A DNA stretch of 64,000 nt from JAHELQ01 sp965603365 (GTDB lineage Bacteria > Acidobacteriota > Aminicenantia > UBA2199): positions 47,787 through 111,786 of the forward strand of contig CBFDCR010000006.1 of assembly GCA_965603365.1 (NCBI GenBank), in the 5' to 3' direction. Of the stretch, positions 1-8,300 are shown piece after piece. The notes under the pieces are model-generated. The model was not told where the DNA came from. It worked only from the letters and a program-made list of their open reading frames with translations, and did not search any database. The stretch's first letter is position 1. The number at the start of each line of letters is the position of its first letter. Position numbers and translations under genes: made by a program.

Positions 1-2136
1 TTTCTTTTTCTTCATCTCTTGCTCAAAGGCATCGATGGCCTCGGGGGAGCCTGAAACCACACAAGATGGTCCATTCACCACTGCTATCGATAGACCATCA
101 TTTAACATGGGCCTCAACGCCTCCTCCGGGAGTGGGACACTTAACATCACACCGGTCGGCATTTTTTGCATCAACCGGCCCCGCAGGCTTACCAGGCTTA
201 AAGCATCCCCTAAGGAAAAAATCCCGGCCAAACAGGCGGCGACGTATTCACCGATGCTGTAACCGATCATGGCTTGCGGCTTTATGCCCCATTTCATTAG
301 TAATTGGGCAAGAGAGTACTCAAAAATAAACAGTATCAACTGGCTAACATCCTGCCGGTAAATTCTCTCCTCTGCCTCCTCACTGTGACTGTCGGGATAG
401 AGGATATCTTTCATATTGCCGCCGGTCATCGCCTTGAGCATATCAAAACAGCGATTCATAGTCTCTCTAAAAAAAGGCTCCCCGTGATAAAGCTCCGACC
501 CCATATTAATATATTGAGACCCCTGGCCGGAAAACATGAACACCACCGGCCTGTTTTTCTCTTCTGGAAAGTAGGTGTAAAACTCACCGGGATCGGGAGA
601 AGATAGAGCCTCAACTGCTTCATTGACCTCCGAGCATACCAGCATGCGCCGATATCCCCATGCCCGTCTTCCTGTTTGAAGGGTGTAGGCGGCATCGGCA
701 AGGTTAATACCGGGGTTTTCCTTTAGATGAACGACAAAATCCTGGCTTGCTTTATCGAGGGCCGATTCGGTTCTGGCCGACAGCACAATCAACTTCCATT
801 CCCTCCCCTGTTGAGAGGCATCTGTTGCCGGTGCTTCCTCCAGGAGAAGGTGGACATTGGTACCGCCGATGCCGAATGCGCTCACACCGGCCCGCAGTGG
901 AGAGCCATCACCATTCCACTTTTTGAGTTCCGTATTGACATAAAAAGGGCTATTTTGAAAATCGACCTTTGGGTTGGGGGTTTCAAAATGGAGACTGGGG
1001 GGGATAAGCCTATGCTTCAATGCCAGTACAGTTTTTATAAAACCCGCCACTCCTGCTGCCGTATCGAGATGGCCGATATTGGTTTTAACGGAACCGATTG
1101 CACAAAACCTCTCTTTATCGGAATGGAACGCCAGCTTCAAGGCTTCCACCTCGATGGGATCTCCCACCGATGTCCCGGTGCCATGGGTCTCGATAAAGCC
1201 GACACTTTCAGGGCTAATCTCCGCCCTTTGATAAGCCGTTCGAATGGTTTCGGCCTGCCCATCTATGCTGGGGGCCGTATAGCCGACTTTTCTTTTGCCA
1301 TCATTGTTGACTGCCGAATCCCTGACTACGGCATAAATATGGTCGCCGGCAAAAACCGCTTCAGCGAGCCTTTTTAAAACCACCATCCCCACACCATTGC
1401 CCGGCACGGTCCCCTTTGCCTGCGCATCAAAAGCCCGGCAGTGTCCATCCGGAGAGGAGACCATCTCCTCCTCGAATAGGTAACCCGCCTCCTGGGGAAC
1501 GGCAATGCGGACACCACCGGCTAGGGCCATGTCGCACTCACCAGCCAACAATCCCTGGCAGGCAATGTGTATCGCTGCCAGGGAGCTTGAACAGGCGGTT
1601 TGCACGACCAGACTGGGGCCTTTTAAATTCAGCTTGTAGGAGATTCTTGTACTGAAAGATGAAGGATTGTTCAACGCCTTTACGGATAACAGGGCAGCCG
1701 AATTATGTGCCTGTAACATTGATTGGGCGATCCATAATAGGTTGGATGCAGCCCCAACATATATCCCTATCAAGCCGGAATAAGATTCGGGTACATAACC
1801 GGCATCCTCCAGGGCGTGCCAGGTACATTCGTGAATGACTCTTAACTGGGGGTCCATCACTCCGGCTTCCCGAGGGGAGTAATCGAAAAATAGGGCATCA
1901 AAATACTCGACGTCTTCCAGCACCCCTCTGGCCTTCACATAATGGTGATCTCTCAACAACGCCGGCTCCACCCCGGCCTCTAATAGCTCCTGCTCGGTAA
2001 AAAAGGTGATGCACTCTTCTCCTTTTTTAAGGTTATGCCAGAACCGGGCGATGTTCCTCGCCTTTGGAAATCGACCGGCCATGCCGATGACGGCTATCTC
2101 CAGGCCGGTTTGAAAATCCGTTTCATGGGAGTTCAT
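1..2136 (-). CDS. Modular polyketide synthase, KS-AT part (3' end outside window)
   Basis: This is the N-terminal ~712 residues of a type I PKS; the gene continues past the left edge. The ketosynthase begins at about residue 13 (IAVIGMAGRFP). It has the active-site Cys at ~182 in TACSSSL, the first catalytic His in ETHGTGT and the second in KTNIGH. The acyltransferase follows, with the FSGQGSQ motif and the nucleophile Ser at ~627 in GYSIGEY. The usual GHSxG is GYSIG here. The residues that report malonyl or methylmalonyl choice lie outside the window. The ATG at 2136 is 31 bp after the stop of the upstream NRPS gene, so this protein should take the peptidyl chain from that C-A-T module and extend it with a carboxylic unit. 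No N-terminal docking domain is obvious. KR, DH, ACP or TE domains, if present, are off the edge. Confidence 0.95.
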   Translation of the reverse strand, partial: MNSHETDFQTGLEIAVIGMAGRFPKARNIARFWHNLKKGEECITFFTEQELLEAGVEPALLRDHHYVKARGVLEDVEYFDALFFDYSPREAGVMDPQLRVIHECTWHALEDAGYVPESYSGLIGIYVGAASNLLWIAQSMLQAHNSAALLSVKALNNPSSFSTRISYKLNLKGPSLVVQTACSSSLAAIHIACQGLLAGECDMALAGGVRIAVPQEAGYLFEEEMVSSPDGHCRAFDAQAKGTVPGNGVGMVVLKRLAEAVFAGDHIYAVVRDSAVNNDGKRKVGYTAPSIDGQAETIRTAYQRAEISPESVGFIETHGTGTSVGDPIEVEALKLAFHSDKERFCAIGSVKTNIGHLDTAAGVAGFIKTVLALKHRLIPPSLHFETPNPKVDFQNSPFYVNTELKKWNGDGSPLRAGVSAFGIGGTNVHLLLEEAPATDASQQGREWKLIVLSARTESALDKASQDFVVHLKENPGINLADAAYTLQTGRRAWGYRRMLVCSEVNEAVEALSSPDPGEFYTYFPEEKNRPVVFMFSGQGSQYINMGSELYHGEPFFRETMNRCFDMLKAMTGGNMKDILYPDSHSEEAEERIYRQDVSQLILFIFEYSLAQLLMKWGIKPQAMIGYSIGEYVAACLAGIFSLGDALSLVSLRGRLMQKMPTGVMLSVPLPEEALRPMLNDGLSIAVVNGPSCVVSGSPEAIDAFEQEMKKKK

Positions 2137-2167
2137 GTTCGCAGTTCTCTGTTCTGTTATGCGGGGT

Positions 2168-5100
2168 TTAATCCAGGAATTGACTGTGGCGCTTCCCTAT
2201 TCTACTCTTCAATCTCGCCTTACCCTCTTTGATCGCATCTGCCCGGTAAGACGGGCTGTCCGAAGAGTCTTCGGCCGCGGTCTCCCCGGTCAGATATTCG
2301 ACAAACGAGTGAACGGTTGGATATCTGTAGAGTGTTATGACCGACAGATCTCTTTTAAGGATCCGTTTCAACCTGGTATGTGCCTGAATAACGGCCAATG
2401 AATTACCACCGACATCAAAGAAGTTATCGTGTATACCGACTTTATTCAATTTAAGTACCTCTTTCCAGACCCCGGCGACCAATTGTTCCATATAACTGCC
2501 GGGCTCGATATAAAGGGTCTCCAATTCAGGCCTGTACCCTTCAGGCATAGGCAGGGCCTCCCTGTCTATTTTCCCGCCCGGGGTCAGGGGCAATCTTTCT
2601 AGCCGGATAAAATGGGAGGGGATCATATAGCCGGGTAATTGCCGAGATAGGGATCGCCTCAATTTCGACACCGCCAACTCCCTGTCCGCCACGATATAGG
2701 CGCATAGATACTGACTGCCCCCCTCATCTGTTCTCGGTAAGACGACTGCCGCTTCTATTTCCTCATGCTCCAGCAGCCTATCCTCAATCTCTGCCGATTC
2801 TATCCGGAAACCCCTGATCTTGACCTGGTAATCGATCCTGCCGGAGAGTTCGATGTTACCATCGGGCAGCCATCTTACTAAATCTCCCGTCCGGTACATC
2901 AATTCCCCCGGCAGAAAGGGATTGGCGGTGAACTTTTCCGAGGTTAACTCCGGCCTGTTTAGATATCCCCTGGCCAATCCCGCCCCGGCGACATACAACT
3001 CCCCCACTACCCCCTCCGGTGATAAATTGTGCGATCTATCGAGGATATAACACCTCACATTGGAAATCGGTTTTCCCAGGCTGACATCACCATCCGAACA
3101 TTCGAGAACCGACGCATCAATTGTGGTTTCGGTGGGGCCATATTGATTATACAGGCGATATCCCTTCTCAAGAATCCTATTTTTCGTTACCTCCGTCAGC
3201 TTCTCTGCACCGGAAATGACTATTCTTAAACTGCCCAATTTTTCCCCTGAGCAGAGCAGCTCGGCCAATATGGTGGGCACAAAATTGATTAAGTGAATCC
3301 CATTAACCTCGATATACCTGCGCAGCCCCTCTATATCCACAACGAAGTCTTTATTCATTAAACAGAGCACGGCCCCGTGAAGAAGGGTGCCGAAAATCTG
3401 GTTTACACTGGCATCAAACGTGTAATCCGACATCTGCAGCACCTTCATGCCGGGCTGCAGGTTATACTGTCTGCCAAACCAACTGACCACATTGACCACA
3501 TTTTTGTGTTCTACTAAAATTCCCTTTGGGGTGCCGGTTGTGCCGGAGGTATAAATCAGATAAACGGGACTCGAAGGCAAACCAATCATATTTAAATGGG
3601 CGACCTCTTTGTATTCCCCGTACAAATCCTCATCGTCTAAATAAACTTCCTGGCCGATAAAACGATTCCCGATCTTCTCATCGTTGTCGGCCAGATTTCT
3701 GTGGGTGAGCAATATGGATACCCCGCTGTCCTTCAACATGTACCTTATCCTTCCGGCCGGATAATCGGGAGATATCGGTAAGTAGGCGCCGCCGGTTTTC
3801 AAAATTCCCAGCATCCCCTCAACCATCTCAATGGAACGCTCTACCAGCATACCGACAACGCTGTTAGGCTTTACTGCCCTCTCTCTTAATTTTTCCGCCA
3901 GCGTATTTGCCCGCCTTTTTAATTCCCGGTAAGAGAGCTGTTTTTCCTCAAATACCAACGCCGTGTTATCCGGTGTTCTGGCGGCCTGCCTGTCAAAAAG
4001 CCAGTGAACCGTCCTGTCTTCGGGGTAACCGGCGTATGTATTATTCACCGTATGAAGCAAATATTCTCTCTCTTCCCTGGAGAGCATTTGTATCCCTGAA
4101 ATAGGCAAGCCGGGGTTCCGGGCAATAGATTGCAAAATGGCACAATAGTGTTCCTTTAATCTCTCGATGGTCTCTCTTTTAAACAGCGATGTCCGATACT
4201 TTACTTTCCCGGCAATCTTCTGCCCGACGATAGAGACCGTCCAGGACAAATCAAACTTAACCGCCTTATGTTCAATGGGGTAAGGGATAAAATTCAGGTT
4301 AGCCAGCTCCCTTACCACGACCCCCTCGTATGGAGAGAGACTCTGCAGGCCAAAAACCGTATCAAATAATGGCTCCCGGTTTAGCTGCCACTTTAGACCC
4401 AATTTCTGTATCAATATCTCAAAGGGGTAATCCTGGTTCTCAAAGGCCATAAACATATTTTGGGCCACTTCACCCAGGAACACATTGAAAGATTTACTGC
4501 CGCTGGGCCTGCTGCGCAGCGCCAACATGTTTACAAACATGCCGACAATTCCCTCCAATTCCGGCTGGGGCCTGCCGGCTATCGGCATTCCCAGGACGAT
4601 GTCCTCTTGAGCCGAGTATTTTGATAATAAAATGCTGTAGGCGGCCAGCAAGAGCATAAACAACGTCGCGTTGTGGGTGGCGGCCAATATGTTGAATTTT
4701 TCTGCCAGCTCTAGCGGAAGCTCAAATTCAAGCGCCGCCCCGGTCACAGCCATCTCGGCGGCCCGGGGAAAATCGGTGGGTAAATTCAATACAGGTATCT
4801 CGTCGGCAAATTGTGCCAGCCAGTACTCTTCCTGCTTTTTAATCTCTTTGCCTTCCAGAAGATCATTTTGCCATATGGTAAAATCTACATACTGGAAATT
4901 CAGCGGCGGCAACTCTTTTTGCTGATAAAAAGCTATTATTTCACTAAAAATCAGGTCGGTGGACACCCCATCGGCGATAATGTGATGGATATCGAAAATA
5001 AAGAGGAATCGACTGTCAGCCAACTGGATCAGTTCGGCATTCCATAAGGGTACCTCGCCCAAATCGAAGGGTTGAATCACCTTCTCGATGATTTCATCTA

Positions 5101-5374
5101 TTTCACCCCGGGAAGACCGGCTAAATTTTAATTCAAAATCTATCTCATCGTAGACCTTTTGCACGATCTCTCCATTCTCCATTTCAAAGGAAGTCCTGAG
5201 CATCTCATGCCTCTGGATCAATTTCCTTATTGCCCCCTGCAAACGAAAACGATCCAGGTCACCTTCAATAATCTCGGCACAGGCAATATTGTAGAAGGTA
5301 CTCTTTTCCTGGAAATGCTCGACCAGATACATCCTTTTCTGGGCAGACGAGATTTCATAGGCTGTGCATCCCAT
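2168..5374 (-). CDS. Nonribosomal peptide synthetase, one C-A-T module
   Basis: The 1068-residue protein is a single complete elongation module. The condensation domain (about 5-430) has an intact HHIIADG at 130-136. The adenylation domain (about 465-870) has YTSGTTGTPKG, YGPTETT and YRTGDLVRW. The carrier domain has the phosphopantetheine Ser at ~992 in DVGGNSL. Hand alignment to the GrsA Phe A domain gives the pocket code D-A-N-N-V-S-Q-I-D(-K), which I cannot match to a substrate. There is no epimerase or thioesterase, so the chain must pass on, presumably to the PKS 31 bp downstream. The gene starts 3 bp after the previous NRPS stop, with AAAGAGGTG as ribosome site. After the carrier it has a ~35-residue Ser/Arg/Lys-rich tail that may serve in docking to the PKS. 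Confidence 0.95.
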   Translation of the reverse strand: MGCTAYEISSAQKRMYLVEHFQEKSTFYNIACAEIIEGDLDRFRLQGAIRKLIQRHEMLRTSFEMENGEIVQKVYDEIDFELKFSRSSRGEIDEIIEKVIQPFDLGEVPLWNAELIQLADSRFLFIFDIHHIIADGVSTDLIFSEIIAFYQQKELPPLNFQYVDFTIWQNDLLEGKEIKKQEEYWLAQFADEIPVLNLPTDFPRAAEMAVTGAALEFELPLELAEKFNILAATHNATLFMLLLAAYSILLSKYSAQEDIVLGMPIAGRPQPELEGIVGMFVNMLALRSRPSGSKSFNVFLGEVAQNMFMAFENQDYPFEILIQKLGLKWQLNREPLFDTVFGLQSLSPYEGVVVRELANLNFIPYPIEHKAVKFDLSWTVSIVGQKIAGKVKYRTSLFKRETIERLKEHYCAILQSIARNPGLPISGIQMLSREEREYLLHTVNNTYAGYPEDRTVHWLFDRQAARTPDNTALVFEEKQLSYRELKRRANTLAEKLRERAVKPNSVVGMLVERSIEMVEGMLGILKTGGAYLPISPDYPAGRIRYMLKDSGVSILLTHRNLADNDEKIGNRFIGQEVYLDDEDLYGEYKEVAHLNMIGLPSSPVYLIYTSGTTGTPKGILVEHKNVVNVVSWFGRQYNLQPGMKVLQMSDYTFDASVNQIFGTLLHGAVLCLMNKDFVVDIEGLRRYIEVNGIHLINFVPTILAELLCSGEKLGSLRIVISGAEKLTEVTKNRILEKGYRLYNQYGPTETTIDASVLECSDGDVSLGKPISNVRCYILDRSHNLSPEGVVGELYVAGAGLARGYLNRPELTSEKFTANPFLPGELMYRTGDLVRWLPDGNIELSGRIDYQVKIRGFRIESAEIEDRLLEHEEIEAAVVLPRTDEGGSQYLCAYIVADRELAVSKLRRSLSRQLPGYMIPSHFIRLERLPLTPGGKIDREALPMPEGYRPELETLYIEPGSYMEQLVAGVWKEVLKLNKVGIHDNFFDVGGNSLAVIQAHTRLKRILKRDLSVITLYRYPTVHSFVEYLTGETAAEDSSDSPSYRADAIKEGKARLKSRIGKRHSQFLD

Positions 5375-5377
5375 GGT

Positions 5378-8300
5378 TTACACCTCTTTGGGCCTTCGCT
5401 GTTTTTTCTCCAATTTAAGCGAAGAAAAAGAGTAAGATCTCTCTACCGAACGCTGCCCTTTTATGATTTCTGCTATTCCTTCGATATTCCCCACACGAAA
5501 CAGGTCTATTATCTGAATTTTCTCAGCAAAAGATTTGTTTATCATGGCGATCAATTTCATCGCCAGCAGCGACTGACCCCCCAGCATGAAAAAGTTGTCT
5601 TTGATGCCAATTTTATCGATGTTGAGTACCTCTTTCCATATCTCCACCAATCTGCGTTCCACTTCATCACGGGGAGCCTGATACCTGTCAACGGCCTCTA
5701 CCGAGCCGGGCTCCGGTAAGGCCTGCCTGTCCATCTTACCGGTTGCATTCAGGGGGAATTTTTCCAATTGCATAAAATAGGCGGGTATCATATAGTCGGG
5801 CAGATCATTCGATAGGAATTCCTTCAAATCGGGTATCGAGACCTCCGCCCGGGAAATGAAATAGGCGACAAGGTATTTCCCAATGTCCCTGTCGTCTCTC
5901 AAGACAACAAACGCCTCTTTTATCTGTTTATGTTTCAGCAATTGACTCTCTATCTCACCCAGCTCCAGCCGGAATCCCCTAACCTTCACTTGAAGATCTA
6001 TTCTTCCTGAAAATTCAATATTTCCTTCCCGCCGCCATCTGCCCAGATCTCCCGTCCGATATATCCTCTCTCCCGGTTCGAAGGGGCTTTTTAAAAATTT
6101 CTCGGCGGTTAAATCCGGCCTGTTTAAATATCCCCTGGCCACCCCATCTCCACCTATATATAACTCTCCCTTTACCCCACCGGCAACCGGTGTCAGCCAC
6201 CGATCCAGAATGAACACCGCCGTGTTGTCGATCGGCCTGCCAATAGGCAGGCTGGGCCAAGATTCATCAATATCTTTAACCGCAAACTCGATGGAGGTGA
6301 CGGTGGTCTCGGTGGGACCGTATTTATTATAAAAATCGCATTTCTTATGCCACTTCCGGGCCAGGGGTATGGGGCAAACATCGCCGCCGGATACGACGCG
6401 CCTGAAATTATGATCTTCACAGAAGTCTGTCTGGACCAGAAAGGAGGGTACGGCGTGGATATGGGTAATCGACTGTTTTGATAAGTAGTCCAGGAATTCG
6501 GTTTCAGCCAATAGGGTCTCTCTATCTATCATCATCAGACCGGCTCCGCTAAAAAACGCCATGAATATCTGCTCCACCGAAGCATCAAAAGTGTAGGAGG
6601 CAAACTGCAAAACCCTATCGGTTTCATCGATATTAAACGCCCTTTTCTGGGAAAAGACCAGATTTATGGCCGAAGAGTGCTGGATCATCACGCCTTTGGG
6701 CCTTCCGGTTGAGCCGGAAGTATAAATAATATAAGCCGTATCTCGAGGGGTATTGATGCTGTTCAAGACCGCCCCACCTCCTCGAAGCCCGCCGTCAACA
6801 TCAATGTTAATCACGCTTCCTTTAAAATCAAATTGTGTGGCAACGCCCGGCGATACCAGCAATAATCGAGAGTCACTATCCGCCAGCATATATCTGATTC
6901 TCTCCGGTGGATAATCGGGATCGATGGGTAAATAGGCTCCCCCTGATTTTAAGACCGATAAAATCGTGATGGGGATCTCTATGGATCGTTTTACCATTAG
7001 AGCCACAATATCATCGGCTTCCACGCCGCTCTCCCTGAGATGCCGGGCGAATCGATTGACCCGTTTATCTATTTCTCTATAAGATAGATGCGGCATACCT
7101 CTCCGACCGTTATGCCCTGAACTCTTCCCCACCAGTGCCACATTGGCCGGTGTTCTTCTCACCTGATCTTCAAATAATTCATGGATGGTCTTCTCCACTG
7201 GATACACTGACTTTGTAATGTTAAATTCGTACAGCAGTCGAGTCCGTTCGGCCTCTTCGAGCATCGGCAGGCGTGCAATCCTTAAATCGCCATGCGTCAA
7301 TACCGCTTCCAGCAGCCGCCTATAATGCCGCTGCATCTGTGCCATCGTCGTTTCGGTAAATATATCGGTATTGTACTCCCAATCGACCAATATTTCCCCC
7401 TCTAACATTTCCCCCTCCCGCGGCGGTATCACCACAATGTGGATGTCAAACTTGGCCGACCGATTGTGAGAACCCTCCACCCTGATTTCCAATCCCGGCA
7501 GGGACAAATTTTCCGTTGGCGTATCCATAAAACTGAACACCGACTGCACCAGCGGCATATAGCTCAGACTCCGTTCCGGCCGCAGCACTTCCACCACCTT
7601 ACCGAAGGGGGTCTCCTCATACTCATAGGCCTGCAAACAGGTGGATTTCACTTCCTCCAAATACTCTAAAATGGTCATATCTCCCGAAATTTGCGTCCGT
7701 AAAGGCAGGGTATTGATTACCATGCCCAGCATTCCCTCTATTTCCTTATGTCGCCGGTTGGCAATTCCTGTGCCCACACATAGATCTTCTATGCCCGAAT
7801 AACGAAACAACAATATTTTAAACACCGTAAGCATGGCCATGAATAGGGTCACTCCCTTTTCTCGGCTCAAGCCCGCCAATCTTTCTGCCAATTGCCTGGG
7901 CAGTACTATTCGCTGCGCCACCCCCCTGCCGCTCATCATCGGCGGCCTTGGATAATCGGTAGGCAGCTCCAGCAGCGGTGGCAAACCGGTGAGTTTCTGC
8001 TCCCAGTAATCGAGTTGACGCTTCAACACCTCCCCTTGAAAATAATTCCGCTGCCAGATCGCATAATCGGCATATTGAAACGGCGGTTCCGACAACGGCG
8101 ACGGTTGACCCTGCCGCAAGGCAGTATAGATCTGGATAAATTCCCGCAGCAGAACTCCCTGGGTCCAGCCGTCATGCACCAGATGGTGTTCTGTTAATAT
8201 CAGTACATGTTCGTTTTCCTTTAGTTTCAGCAATTTTACCCGTATCAGCGGCCCCTTCTCAAAGTCAAATCCCCGTTGACCCTCTGCCATGATCAATTTC

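Noticed and set aside
727..1377. 216-residue plus-strand ORF
   Set aside because: Antisense shadow of the ketosynthase, whose catalytic motifs are clear on the minus strand.
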